DNA of 64,000 nucleotides from CAZART01 sp964487555 (GCA_964487555.1 CAZART010000007.1:1-64000), one strand, 5' to 3'. Shown: positions 50,973 through 60,988, counted from the first letter of the stretch. Made by a program: numbers and translations. Notes: generated by a model from the sequence alone, not told the origin.

Positions 50973-52868
50973 TCACTCTCCTCCCCTACCCGTGAGGTCG
51001 AACGTTTCTCGCGTCGTTCGCCCTCTTTGAATCGTGACGGTGACCGTATCATCGACGTTCAGATACTCGTTAACCAGGCGCAAGTGATGCACCCCGGGAG
51101 TTAATATGATCGGAGGATTGAAGGGCGTCACCCCCAACGAATCGCCGTCCACGTATACCACGGCCCACGGCCGGACGTGAAGATCCAGGCGCCCGACGAG
51201 ATCGAACAGCGACACGTCGACGACCCACGCCTCGTCCGGAGACACGGTCACGCGCTCCGTGTACGCTGGAAAATAGCGATTCTTCAACGTCAGCAAATGC
51301 GTACCCGTCTCCAGTTGAAGCGACATGACATTCGAGCCTGACGCCGTTCCGACGGAGTCGCCATCCACGAAAACCACAGCGGCCGGATTCACGCGCACTT
51401 CGAGGCGGCCGAGCGAAACCGCTTCCTCAGTGACCGCTTCGCTGCGCCCGGCCGGCGATCCCGCCGTTCGATCGGCCGAATTCACCGTCTCATCACCAGC
51501 CGGAATTTCGTGTTCCGGCTCGTTGACGGTCGGCAAGCGATTCTCTACAGATTGTGCGTCGCTTTCACCATCGAACGAACCGACCTCGTCCTGCTCTGAG
51601 GGATCGCCTCCCCTCGCATCTGCGACCTCCGCCGACGTGTCTTCGAGATCCGCCGACGTATCTTCGAGGTGCGCCGACGTGTCTTCGGCGTACGCCCCGG
51701 CGAAACCGTCGAGCCCCGCAGCGGCCGACGATCCCAGGGTGTCCGCCCGCCTCGTCTCCTGCAGCGTCGATCGCTCGTTCATTGATCCGGTCTCGCTCAT
51801 AATGGCGGTGCCGGCGTAAATTATGCCCGCGGCGGCCATGAGGCCGGCCCCTATCAGCCCCACGCGCCTCCACCATGCCCTACCCGCTCCGGAACGGGAT
51901 GGTCGGTCGTCGGCACGCCGGTCCGGCCGCGGCCTGTCGGGGACGATAGATATGTCGGGAGCCGCTTCTGGGCCGCTTACGCGCGGTGCAGCAGGCGCGG
52001 CAAAGGCCTCCGGATCGTCGAGATATGCCTTCAGGTCGCTCTGACCAACGTGGTGTCCCGATCGTGCGCGCACCTTTTCAAGATCGACGATGAGCTCGTC
52101 GGCGTCACGATACCGCTGCGACGGATCCTTTGCTATCATCCGCGCGCAGACACGCTCCGCTTCGTCATCTACGCCGGGCGTCGCCGCCACGAAGGGAAGA
52201 GGATCGTGATGAAGCAGACTCTCAAAAATTTCGCTCGAAGTTCCTCCCGGGAAAGCCCGTCGTCCCGTCAGCATCTCGTAGAACACGGCACCGAGCGAGA
52301 ACAGGTCGGACCGACGATCCAATCCCGCCCCCCGAACTTGCTCCGGTGCCAGATACGGCAGCGTCCCGCGGATCTCCCCCGTATCGGATCCCTCGCCCGA
52401 AATGCTCGCCAGGCCGAAATCGGACAGCTTCACCTCACCTTCGTTCGAGATGAGGATATTAGACGGCTTCAGGTCGCGATGAAGAATGTCCCTGTCGTGG
52501 GCGGCCTTCAAACCGCGAGCACTCTCCCATAAAATGAACAGCGCCATAGCCGGCGGAATACGCCCCCCCTGGATCAGCGCTTCGAGATCTTTGCCCTCCA
52601 CGTACTCGGCGACGATGTACGCCCCATCGGCATCGCTGCCGTAGGAGTAGATAGACACGATGTTTGGATGCGACACGCGCGCGATGAGCCGCGCCTCCTC
52701 CTGAAAACGTGCGGAGAGATCCTCATCGGTGCCGAATTCCGGCCGCAGCCGTTTCAACAACACGAACCGCTCGAGCGACCGCTGATACGCCTTATAGACG
52801 AGCGTCGTCGCGTTTTGCGCGAGCTCGGCAAACGGCTGGATGTCTTCTATGGCACCGCGAATTCCCAT
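50973..52868 (-). CDS. Hanks-type Ser/Thr kinase with two PEGA domains and altered nucleotide loop
   Basis: A 631-residue membrane kinase. The kinase domain (about 6-270) has 'VLLKRL', 'HRDLKPSN' near 127, 'DFGLAS' near 151 and 'YLAPEQV', but the glycine-rich loop is 'ELAQNATTLVYKA' instead of G-x-G-x-x-G-x-V. A transmembrane helix (about 338-357) follows. The periplasmic part is acidic with three tandem 'EDTSA' octads (about 393-416), then two PEGA domains ('LEVRVNPAAVVFVDGDSVGT', 'LDLHVRPWAVVYVDGDSLGV'), which probably bind the cell surface. An upstream Met at 52964 is in frame, but it would overlap the activator gene; 52868 has a GGAG 8 nt before it. It follows the sigma-54 activator gene by 38 bp, suggesting the kinase may modify that activator. 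Confidence 0.88.
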   Translation of the reverse strand: MGIRGAIEDIQPFAELAQNATTLVYKAYQRSLERFVLLKRLRPEFGTDEDLSARFQEEARLIARVSHPNIVSIYSYGSDADGAYIVAEYVEGKDLEALIQGGRIPPAMALFILWESARGLKAAHDRDILHRDLKPSNILISNEGEVKLSDFGLASISGEGSDTGEIRGTLPYLAPEQVRGAGLDRRSDLFSLGAVFYEMLTGRRAFPGGTSSEIFESLLHHDPLPFVAATPGVDDEAERVCARMIAKDPSQRYRDADELIVDLEKVRARSGHHVGQSDLKAYLDDPEAFAAPAAPRVSGPEAAPDISIVPDRPRPDRRADDRPSRSGAGRAWWRRVGLIGAGLMAAAGIIYAGTAIMSETGSMNERSTLQETRRADTLGSSAAAGLDGFAGAYAEDTSAHLEDTSADLEDTSAEVADARGGDPSEQDEVGSFDGESDAQSVENRLPTVNEPEHEIPAGDETVNSADRTAGSPAGRSEAVTEEAVSLGRLEVRVNPAAVVFVDGDSVGTASGSNVMSLQLETGTHLLTLKNRYFPAYTERVTVSPDEAWVVDVSLFDLVGRLDLHVRPWAVVYVDGDSLGVTPFNPPIILTPGVHHLRLVNEYLNVDDTVTVTIQRGRTTRETFDLTGRGGE

Positions 52869-52906
52869 TTCCACGGCTCCGGCCCTGACCGGAGCTCTCG
52901 TTCGTT

Positions 52907-54406
52907 CTATGTGCCTTCCCCTTCCACGTCCCCTTCCCACTCCTTCAGCCGATAATGAAGCCATCGCCGCGAGACGTCGAGCACGCGGGCCGTTTCCGAT
53001 ATGTTGCCGCCGTTTTCGTCGAGCGTCCGCCGAACGATGAGCCGCTCCGCTTCTTTCAACGTCACCCCCGGCTCGAACGGATCGCGCTCCTCTTCATCAG
53101 GCAAACGCAAATCTTCTTTGGTGATGGATTCGCCGCGCGACATGACCACCGCACGTTCGACCGTATTCTCGAGCTCCCGGACGTTGCCGGGCCACGAATA
53201 CGACTGCAGCATCTTCAGCGCCTCGTCCTCAAACCCCGTGATCTGTTTCTTCTTCGCATATTTGTCCAGAAAGTGATGCGCAAGCAGCGGTATGTCGCTT
53301 CTCCGGCGCCGGAGCGCCGGCATCGTAATGGAGATCGTATTCAACCGGTAATAAAGATCCTCCCGAAAATCTCCTTCTTTAATGAGCTCTTTAAGAGGCT
53401 TGTTCGTCGCCGAAAGAATGCGCACGTCGACGGTGCGCACCTTCGTCTCGCCGACGCGCTTTACCTCCCCTTCCTGCAGCACCCGCAGCAGCGCCGTTTG
53501 TATGCGAGGCGTTAAATCCCCTACTTCGTCCAGAAACACCGTTCCACCGTCCGCCGACTCAAAAAGTCCGGCTTTGTCGGAGACGGCGCCCGTGAAAGAG
53601 CCCCTCGTGTGGCCGAACAGTTCGCTCTCGAGCAGATTCTCGGGCAGCGAGCCGCAGAACAGCGCCACGAACGGCTGATCCTTTCGGTCTCCATTGTAGT
53701 GAATGGCTCGTGCCACCAGTTCCTTTCCGGTGCCGCTTTCGCCTTCGATCAGCACGGTGGCATCCGAATCGAGTACGCGGGAGACGGTGTCGAATACGTC
53801 CTGCATCTGGCGACTCTGCCCGATGATCTCATCGAAGCCGTGCACACGCTGGACTTCCTGGCGCAGGCGCCGATTCTCCGCCCGGATGCTCGCATAGAGC
53901 CGTGCATTTTCGATCGCCACGGCGGCTTGATTCGCGAACGCGGTGATGAACGGTAGATTCTCGCGCGTAAACCGTCCCCGCTTCGTAAGGCTGTCGAGAT
54001 AGATTGCTCCGATCTGGCGGCTTTTCATCCGAAGCGGCACGCACGCGATCGATTGGATCTGCTGCAGAACGACACTCTCGGTCTCCTTATAGCGTTCGTC
54101 CTGAAGGGCCTCGTAGACGAGAACCGGCTCGCCGGACTGCAGCACCTCGTGGACGACGCTCGTAGAAATACGCACCAGGTCGCCGAGCTGCTTTTCATTA
54201 AAGTTCCTGCTTGCCTTCACCTCGAAGCCTTCGGCATGCGCTTCGGAGGTGAGCAGAATGAAACCGCGTTCGGCATCGAGCTCTTCCATCGCAATCTCGA
54301 GGACCTTTTCGAGGAGTTCCTCCGGATCCTGAATTGAGTTGATCGTAAGGGCGATCTCGGAGAGCGCTTCCAGTGTAGCCGTTCCTGGTTCCGTATTCGT
54401 TTCCAT
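52907..54406 (-). CDS. GAF-AAA+-Fis sigma-54-dependent transcription activator
   Basis: A 499-residue enhancer-binding protein. GAF domain about 15-165 ('SIACVPLRMKSRQIGAIYLDS'). The AAA+ domain (about 190-420) has Walker A 'GESGTGKELVARAIH' (about 217), the sigma-54 contact loop 'RGSFTGA' near 268 in place of GAFTGA, Walker B 'GTVFLDEVGDL', and 'RVGETKVRTVDVRILSATNK'. A Fis-type HTH closes the protein ('NISETARVLDVSRRWLHYRLKEW'). Lacking a receiver domain, it is probably controlled by a ligand or phosphorylation through its GAF domain; the Hanks kinase gene downstream (38 bp) is the obvious partner. A lipoprotein gene lies 32 bp upstream. Targets and the sigma-54 gene are outside the window. 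Confidence 0.92.
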   Translation of the reverse strand: METNTEPGTATLEALSEIALTINSIQDPEELLEKVLEIAMEELDAERGFILLTSEAHAEGFEVKASRNFNEKQLGDLVRISTSVVHEVLQSGEPVLVYEALQDERYKETESVVLQQIQSIACVPLRMKSRQIGAIYLDSLTKRGRFTRENLPFITAFANQAAVAIENARLYASIRAENRRLRQEVQRVHGFDEIIGQSRQMQDVFDTVSRVLDSDATVLIEGESGTGKELVARAIHYNGDRKDQPFVALFCGSLPENLLESELFGHTRGSFTGAVSDKAGLFESADGGTVFLDEVGDLTPRIQTALLRVLQEGEVKRVGETKVRTVDVRILSATNKPLKELIKEGDFREDLYYRLNTISITMPALRRRRSDIPLLAHHFLDKYAKKKQITGFEDEALKMLQSYSWPGNVRELENTVERAVVMSRGESITKEDLRLPDEEERDPFEPGVTLKEAERLIVRRTLDENGGNISETARVLDVSRRWLHYRLKEWEGDVEGEGT

Positions 54407-54438
54407 AGGCCGGGTATGCGAGGATCATCGGATGTCAC

Positions 54439-55488
54439 TTATGACACGACAAAGCCGGCCTCCTTAGACCGGCTCCTGTTCCCGAACGTATCGACGACGG
54501 AAACGGTCCAGAAGTACGTTCCCGATGCCAGCGGCGTTTCGATCCGGTAGGAGGTGACGTCGGATGGAATGTCCGTAATCGTCTCAACGACGGTTTGTAC
54601 GTTGGCCTCGTCGCGGACGACGTCGATGCGATAGGTGAACTCGAAGGGTAGCGCCGCATCTTCCCAGATCAGGTTCGGCCGCCCATCATCGACGTTCGAC
54701 AGGTCTTGCGGCTCCACCGCCAGCGGAATCTTGTCAATGACACGGATAAGAGATTTCGGCTCTGATTCGGTGACAAAGCCGACGGCATCTTGCGCATGCA
54801 CGATCAGGTCGGTGCCCTGAAGCGAATGCAGCGACGGACCGGGAAGGGAATCGTCCGGCAGCGACAGAGAAAACCGGCCCACAATACCTGTCTCTCGCAA
54901 CGGGCGCGTGAATTCGTTGGATAGAATCTCCACCCATACGCCGGCGAGGTCACCGACACCGTCCGGATCTTCAATTTCGGCGAGAATCTCGAGGAAGTAG
55001 AGATCCTCCTGCGGCCACCAACGGCTAATGTGAACCGTTCGCAGCTCGTACATCTTGAAGATCGGCATGCCGTTGAGACGCACGCGCACGTCCGATGTCG
55101 CCTTTCCGATGCTAACCGATATCGTATCAGGGAACGACGCGAAACCGTCCTTCACGGCAGAAATGCTGTACGTCCCCGGCGGAATCCCTTTAAACAGGAA
55201 GCTTCCATCGGGGTCGGACTCGGCGATATAGGGCCCGGGGGTCAAGCGCACCTCCGCCTTTTCGACGGGAGGATACGGCGGATAGAACCGGGTGGCCCGG
55301 CCTTCTACGGTTCCTTCCTCTTCAAACTCGTTGGAATTCGGATCGAGTGGATTGGAGTGCTCGACGTCCGACAGACATGCCGCCGACGCGACCGCCACCA
55401 CGAGCAGTAATGTAGGCACGACCACGGCATTAGCGAGTCGTCCAGGCAGATGCCGCAAAGGCGGGATATGTAAGGAGGGGAAGCGCAT
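54439..55488 (-). CDS. Lipoprotein with carboxypeptidase-regulatory-like domain
   Basis: A 349-residue protein. The signal ends in the lipobox 'SAAC', followed by 'NPLDPNS', a motif common after lipoprotein signals in this phylum. A carboxypeptidase-regulatory-like beta-sandwich follows (about 50-125, 'GTVEGRA', 'GSFLFKGIPPGTYSISAVKDGF'), then strand-rich segments ending in a fibronectin-like part ('SYRIETPLASGTYFWTVSVVDTFGNRS'). It is expected on the outer membrane, perhaps binding polysaccharide or protein. The start at 55488 places an ordinary n-region before the hydrophobic core; an in-frame Met at 55605 would add a long, unlikely tail. It heads the operon with the sigma-54 activator, kinase, kelch and DUF5683 genes. 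Confidence 0.82.
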   Translation of the reverse strand: MRFPSLHIPPLRHLPGRLANAVVVPTLLLVVAVASAACLSDVEHSNPLDPNSNEFEEEGTVEGRATRFYPPYPPVEKAEVRLTPGPYIAESDPDGSFLFKGIPPGTYSISAVKDGFASFPDTISVSIGKATSDVRVRLNGMPIFKMYELRTVHISRWWPQEDLYFLEILAEIEDPDGVGDLAGVWVEILSNEFTRPLRETGIVGRFSLSLPDDSLPGPSLHSLQGTDLIVHAQDAVGFVTESEPKSLIRVIDKIPLAVEPQDLSNVDDGRPNLIWEDAALPFEFTYRIDVVRDEANVQTVVETITDIPSDVTSYRIETPLASGTYFWTVSVVDTFGNRSRSKEAGFVVS

Positions 55489-55635
55489 GGAGAAGCATTC
55501 GGATCGTCGCCGTGTGCTAACTCTTGGCGAGGCGTAGGTTCCATGGTGCGTAGGAACGTCGGCGCTACCGATCGATGAAGATGGATGATAGACGTGCCCC
55601 ATCATCCATTCTCAGCCCGAACACGCGGAAACGCC

Positions 55636-57267
55636 TCAATCAAGCCCATACGTTTCCGCCACTTCTTCGGCCGTAAACACCGCCCGCTCTGCGTCGGGTA
55701 GCATGTCTTTCGTAATGAGATGCCGGCCCAAGACGAGCGCGTCCATGTGCGTGCGCCGAAAACAAGTGTAAGCGTCCTTCGGTGTACAGACGATAGGTTC
55801 GCCGCGGACGTTGAAGCTGGTATTGACGAGCACCGGACACCCGGTTCGAGCCTCGAATGCTTTCAGAAGCCTGTAGAAGCGCGGATTCGTTTCTTCGCGG
55901 ACCGTCTGCAGGCGAGCGGATCCGTCGACGTGCGTCACGGCGGGAATGGCCGATTCGATGTGGTGCCGCCGGTCGAGACCGTGACCGTGGATGCGGGCGT
56001 TTTTCACCGACGCGACCAGCAACATGTACGGGCTGTCGTAGTCGAGGTCGAAATACTCGCTGCAACGCTCGCGCAGCACCGTCGGGGCAAACGGCCGGAA
56101 ACTCTCACGGAATTTGATCTTGAGGTTGACGACCTTCTGCACGTCACGTCCGCGCGGATCAGCCAGGATCGACCGAGCGCCGAGCGCGCGGGGGCCGAAT
56201 TCCATCCGACCTTGAAACCATCCGACGACTTTTTCTTCGGCCAGGAGCGCCGCCGCGTGATCGATCAAGACCTCTTCGTCGAGCACCTGGTGCGGAATCT
56301 CCTCCGAAGCGACGAAGGCCCGGATCTCGTCATCCGAATAGGACGGCCCCAGATAGGAGCCGCGCATGGCATCCGGGAATTCCGCCTTTCTCGGCTTCTC
56401 AAAATACTGGTACCACGCCACCTGCGCGGCCCCCAGCGCGCCTCCGGCGTCGCCGGCGGCCGGTTGAATCCAGATGTCTTCAAACGGCCCCTCCTTCAGC
56501 AGGCGCCCGTTCGCGACGCAATTCAAAGCCACACCGCCGGCCAGACAAAGGTTTCTCGAACCCGTTTCTCTACGCACGTGCTGCGCCATCTTGAGTATCA
56601 CGTCCTCCGTGACCTCCTGCACCGATCGGGCCAGATCCATCTCCCGCTTCGTTAGGGGAGCGTCTTCCGTACGCCGCGGACCACCGAAAAGCGCGGCGAA
56701 TTTCCGGCCCGTCATCGTCAGACCGTGCGCGTAGGTGAAATACTCCATGTTGAGCTTGAACGACCCGTCCTCCTTTACGTCAATAAGATGATCGCGGATC
56801 ATCTGCTCGTAAACCGGCTCGCCATACGGAGCCAGCCCCATTAGCTTGTATTCACCCGAGTTGACCTTGAACCCGGTGAAGTAGGTGAACGCGCTGTACA
56901 ACAACCCTAAAGAATGGGGAAAGTGGATCTCCTTGAAGATCCGTAACCCCTCGCCCGTCCCCATGCCGTACGACGTCGTGGTCCACTCCCCCACCCCGTC
57001 CGTGGTAAGAAATGCCGCCTCTTCGAAGGGCGACGGATAGAAGGCGCTCGCGGCGTGGCTCTCGTGATGCTCCGGGTAGATCACAGGGCCGCCGAAATCA
57101 AGCTCCTTCGAGATGAGGTCCGGAATCCAGATTTTCTGCTTCAACCACAGCGGCATCGCCTTAATGAACGAATGAAGACCTCGCGGCGCGGTGGCGACAT
57201 ACGTTTCGAGCAGCCGCTCAAATTTGAGAAAGGGCTTGTCGTAAAACGCCACGGCATCCAGTTCCGA
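55636..57267 (-). CDS. Carbamoyltransferase of the NodU/TobZ family, N-terminus lost in assembly gap
   Basis: The 543 visible residues begin inside the gap at 57268 and lack an estimated 50-70 N-terminal residues. Family marks: 'YPEHHESHAASAFYPSPF' with the metal-binding His residues, 'TTDGVGEWTTTS', 'GGVALNCVANGRLL', 'IQPAAGDAGGALGAA', 'GRMEFGPRALGARSILADPR' and 'FRPFAPTV'. Such enzymes make carbamoyl adenylate from carbamoyl phosphate and ATP and pass the carbamoyl group to a small molecule, for example a sugar or antibiotic. Its reading frame happens to stay open across the 100 N into the valyl-tRNA synthetase gene, but the two are different proteins. Acceptor unknown; no glycosyltransferase genes are nearby. 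Confidence 0.9.
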   Translation of the reverse strand, partial: SELDAVAFYDKPFLKFERLLETYVATAPRGLHSFIKAMPLWLKQKIWIPDLISKELDFGGPVIYPEHHESHAASAFYPSPFEEAAFLTTDGVGEWTTTSYGMGTGEGLRIFKEIHFPHSLGLLYSAFTYFTGFKVNSGEYKLMGLAPYGEPVYEQMIRDHLIDVKEDGSFKLNMEYFTYAHGLTMTGRKFAALFGGPRRTEDAPLTKREMDLARSVQEVTEDVILKMAQHVRRETGSRNLCLAGGVALNCVANGRLLKEGPFEDIWIQPAAGDAGGALGAAQVAWYQYFEKPRKAEFPDAMRGSYLGPSYSDDEIRAFVASEEIPHQVLDEEVLIDHAAALLAEEKVVGWFQGRMEFGPRALGARSILADPRGRDVQKVVNLKIKFRESFRPFAPTVLRERCSEYFDLDYDSPYMLLVASVKNARIHGHGLDRRHHIESAIPAVTHVDGSARLQTVREETNPRFYRLLKAFEARTGCPVLVNTSFNVRGEPIVCTPKDAYTCFRRTHMDALVLGRHLITKDMLPDAERAVFTAEEVAETYGLD

Positions 57268-57367
57268 NNNNNNNNNNNNNNNNNNNNNNNNNNNNNNNNN
57301 NNNNNNNNNNNNNNNNNNNNNNNNNNNNNNNNNNNNNNNNNNNNNNNNNNNNNNNNNNNNNNNNNNN
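57268..57367. other. Assembly gap (100 N)
   Basis: Exactly 100 N, the usual placeholder for a scaffold gap of unknown size. The sequence on the left belongs to a carbamoyltransferase and on the right to valyl-tRNA synthetase, so at least the 3' end of one and the 5' end of the other, and possibly more genes, are missing. Confidence 0.98.
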
Positions 57368-59943
57368 TTCTGGACGCCGCCCAGAAACTGTTCCTTCTGT
57401 TCAATCTCCTTCTGAAGCCTTTCGCGTTCGACGTTGAGATCGATCATACCTGCGAGGGGGAGGAAGATTTCGTTGCGGCCGACAACTACGGAGGCGCTCG
57501 CTTTCGGTTTTTCGAGGCCGCGCCCAATCGTGAGCTCCGTAACACGGGCCAGCTTTCGGAAGTAATCACGGTGGTGGGAGAGTGCATCCGCGAGGCCGTC
57601 CGTACCCTTCGGCAAATTGACGATTGCCGAAATCTCCTTCGTCAGCGCGACGTTGTATTCGCTCTTCACATTACGAATCCCCGACACCATCTCCTGGAGC
57701 AGCCCGAAAATCTCATCGGCATTCGGATCGGTCTCATCGACGTTCATCGCCGGCCAATCGGCCACGATCAGCGCGTCGTTTTCGTTCCGCGGCCGAAGCT
57801 TCCACCACAGCTCCTCCGTGATGAAGGGCATAAACGGATGGAGCAGCTGGATCATCTTCTCGTAGACCTCGACGGCGAGAGCAATTTTCTCCTCGTCAGG
57901 CTGTTCGCCGAATCGCGGCTTGATCAGCTCGAGATACCAATCGCAGTAATCTTTCCAGAAAAGCTCATAGATGTGCCCGAGAGCCTCGTTCAGCCGATAG
58001 CGCTCGAGCGCCGCTTCCACCTCGCCGATCGTGGCGTTGAGACGGTGCAGAATCCAGCGCTCAACCAGCTCAAGGTCCTCGAACGAACGGCGACGCCTGT
58101 AATCGCGGCCGTCCTCCATAAACTGACCAAATACGTTGAAGGCATTCCAGATCTTATTCGCGAAGTTGCGGCCCATTTCGAACTTCGTCGGATCGAGCTT
58201 GATGTCCTGTCCCTGCGCGCACAGGATCGTCAGGGAAAAACGGACGGCGTCGGCGCCGTACTGGCCGATCATGTCGAGCGGATCGATGCCGTTGCCGAGG
58301 CTCTTCGACATCCACCGGCCGAGTTTATCCTTGATCATCCCCGTAATGAAGATGTCGCTGTACGGCTTCTCGCCCATGCAATAGTAGCCGGCCATAATCA
58401 TCCTCGAAATCCAGAAAAAGAGGATGTCATAGCCCGAGACGAGAACCTGCCCCGGGTAGAAGTACTTCAGGTCTTCCGTTTCCTTCGGCCATCCTAGGGT
58501 CGCAAAAGGCCATAACCAGGAAGAAAACCAGGTGTCCAACACATCTTCATCCTGCACCATCCCCTCTTCCGGCTGATCTACCGATACCACATATCCTCTC
58601 TCCTCTTCCCTCTCTCCGCTCTCATCCGTATAGTACCACACGGGTATCCTGTGTCCCCACCATAGCTGGCGGGAAATCGTCCAGTCCCGGATGTTCTCCA
58701 GCCACCGGAAGTATTCGTTCGCCCAACGCTGGGGATGAAAGGTGATCTCACCGCTGCGAACCGCCTCGAGCGCAGGCTCGGCGAGCGGCTTCATTTTCAC
58801 GAACCATTGCCGCGAGATGAGCGGCTCGACGATAGATTTCGAGCGGCTCGAGACGGGCACGGCGTGCTCGTATTCCTCCACACGCTCGAGGAGCCCCTGC
58901 GCCTCAAGATCCTCGACAATCTTCTTACGTGCCTCGAACCGATCCATGCCTGCATAGGGACCACCGTTCTCGTTGATCGTCCCGTCCGGATTCATGATGT
59001 TGATCGTCTCGAGATCGTGCTCCTTGCCGATCTCAAAATCGTTCTTGTCGTGCGCCGGCGTGATTTTCAGCGCGCCGGCGCCGAAGTCGGACTTGACGTA
59101 CTCGTCCGCAATGATCGGAATTTCGCGGCCCAGCAGCGGGAGCATGGCCAGCTTGCCGACGAGATCGCCGTAGCGTTCGTCCTCGGGATGCACGGCGACG
59201 CCCGTATCGCCCAGCATCGTTTCAGGACGTGTCGTGGCGATCGTAATATGGCCGGAGCCGTCCGCCAGCGGATAGCGGACGTACCAGAGATGCCCCTTCC
59301 GCTGCACATTGTCGACCTCCTCATCGGAGAGCGCCGTCATGTCTACGGGGCACCAGTTGACGAGGTAGTCGCCGCGGTAGATCAATCCGTCGTTATAAAG
59401 CTTGACGAAAACGTCCATCACGGCGCGCGTGAAGCCTTCGTCCATCGTAAAGCGCTCCTTCGACCAGTCGCATGAGTCGCCCAAACGCCGCTTCTGGTGG
59501 AGGATCTTCCCACCGTACTCGCTCTTCCATTGCCGGACGCGTTCGATAAACGCCTCCCGTCCCAGATCATGTCGCGTCTTGCCCTCCGTTTCTTTGAGCG
59601 TCCGCTCGACGACGTTCTGCGTGGCGATTCCCGCATGATCCAGCCCCGGCAGCCAGAGCGCTTCGTAGCCCTGCATCCGGCGAAGGCGCGTGATTGCATC
59701 CTGAATCGTGTCCTGGAGCGCATGGCCCATGTGCAGCTGCCCGGTCACGTTGGGCGGCGGCATCACGATGACGTGCGGCTCTTTTTCGGGATTAACGTCG
59801 GTCTTGAAGAAGTCGTGATCCTCCCAGAATCGGTACCACTTCTCCTCAATCTCTGTCGGATCGTAGGCCGTGCTCGGCTTCGTCTCGTCTGCGCTCTCCG
59901 CCTTCTCTGCAGCAGCCTGGCTGATCTCGTCCTGTGTCAACAT
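57368..59943 (-). CDS. valS: Valyl-tRNA synthetase, C-terminus lost in assembly gap
   Basis: 858 codons are visible; the protein stops in the C-terminal coiled coil ('RERLQKEIEQKEQFLGGVQ') at the gap, missing perhaps the last 40-60 residues. Class I signatures: HIGH-type 'PPPNVTGQLHMGHAL' near residue 69, 'WLPGLDHAGIATQ', an editing domain ('TRPETMLGDTGVAVHPEDERY', 'ITPAHDKNDFEIG') and 'GRWMSKSLGN' near 545. The last is unusual because the first Lys of KMSKS is Trp. The enzyme charges tRNA-Val in the cytoplasm. The start at 59943 opens 'MLTQDEISQAA'; the in-frame Met at 60018 adds residues unlike the family. Confidence 0.94.
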
Positions 59944-60103
59944 GCTGAAAATTTTATATCGGTATGATGGATTTGAATCCAAACGACGGAAGACGTCCTG
60001 ACGGCGCGGGTGCCGCAACGGCGCGCGTACCGCGTCGTGGCGCTAACACACTACGCCCGCACGCGTGAAATATTCCCACCTCCCAGCGTCCGGAAATGGT
60101 CGC

Positions 60104-60964
60104 CTACGAGCTCTCCTCGATGCGACGAGCCACCGTGATGTGAAATACGGGCTGCTGCCGCTCGAGCGTAACCATGACCAATCCCTCACGCTGAAGGTCG
60201 ATCAGGATGCGGCCGAGTAGGCCCTTCAGGTGTCGCCAGTACCGCATACCGAGCGCTTCGTACATACGCGTGCGCATGAGGTCGAGACGCTCGTTCAGCG
60301 GCGGATACGGAGTACCCGGCAGCGCATCCTCCGGACGTGGCACGTAGTCGTAGATATGGACCACGATGTCGAGTGTCGTCCCGAACTCATGTGCCGAAAC
60401 GCCAAATGTCGCATTGGGATTTTCGCGTCGAAGGGCTTCTTGATTAGCGGCCGTACGCAGCACAGAGCTGATGTTGAAGCGATACAGTGGAAGATCGGCG
60501 CTGCGCAGCTCTTCATGGAGCCGTTCGCCTATCAACGTGAGCAGGCGCGCTGCGTCGGGCGTGACGAAGGGAACCGAATAATCGAAATCCTGCAGATAGT
60601 AGAACTTCGTCGTGTCCTGGAGGCGGACGAGGCGGTTTTGCTCGACAAGTCGTTCGATCTGGTCTTGTCCTGAGACGCGCCCTACGCCGAGGCTGCGGGC
60701 TCGCTGTAGGTGGTCGGCGTTTCGATAGCGACGGAGCTGAAGCTCCTGCGCTGTTTTGAGATCGTCGATGGCTTCAAACCCCTTCGCGATCCGCTCGATG
60801 GCCTCGTTTTGAGCCACCAGGACCTCGTCAATCGCCTGGACGACCTCCTCGGTTGCCGGCACTTCGGCTTCAATCTGGCGCGATGGGGTGTAATAGAAGT
60901 ACAGCAGTACGGCGCCGGCCGTCACCAGAATCGCCAGGGCAAGAAGTATCCACGGGCGCCGCAT
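60104..60964 (-). CDS. DUF5715-like membrane-anchored protein (M15-peptidase-like fold)
   Basis: A 286-residue protein with one N-terminal transmembrane helix ('WILLALAILVTAGAVLLYFYY') and a periplasmic domain. The C-terminal part has 'ISSVLRTAANQEALRRENPNA' and 'SAHEFGTTLDIVVHIYD', which mirror the 'T-S-x-x-R-T' and 'S-x-H-x-x-G-x-A-x-D-I' zinc sites of D-Ala-D-Ala carboxypeptidases (M15/VanY), matching DUF5715. The normal Ala before Asp is Leu here, and the third zinc ligand is not obvious, so activity is uncertain. A coiled segment (about 40-90) lies between the helix and the domain. It starts 24 bp after the hybrid kinase gene on the same strand, so it may be co-expressed with signalling genes. 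Confidence 0.75.
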   Translation of the reverse strand: MRRPWILLALAILVTAGAVLLYFYYTPSRQIEAEVPATEEVVQAIDEVLVAQNEAIERIAKGFEAIDDLKTAQELQLRRYRNADHLQRARSLGVGRVSGQDQIERLVEQNRLVRLQDTTKFYYLQDFDYSVPFVTPDAARLLTLIGERLHEELRSADLPLYRFNISSVLRTAANQEALRRENPNATFGVSAHEFGTTLDIVVHIYDYVPRPEDALPGTPYPPLNERLDLMRTRMYEALGMRYWRHLKGLLGRILIDLQREGLVMVTLERQQPVFHITVARRIEESS

Positions 60965-60988
60965 GAAGATGAGCCGGTCAATAGCCTC

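Noticed and set aside
55636..60018. A single 1,460-residue fusion of valyl-tRNA synthetase and carbamoyltransferase
   Set aside because: The frame passes through 100 N of unknown content; both halves are complete-looking families with no known fusion.
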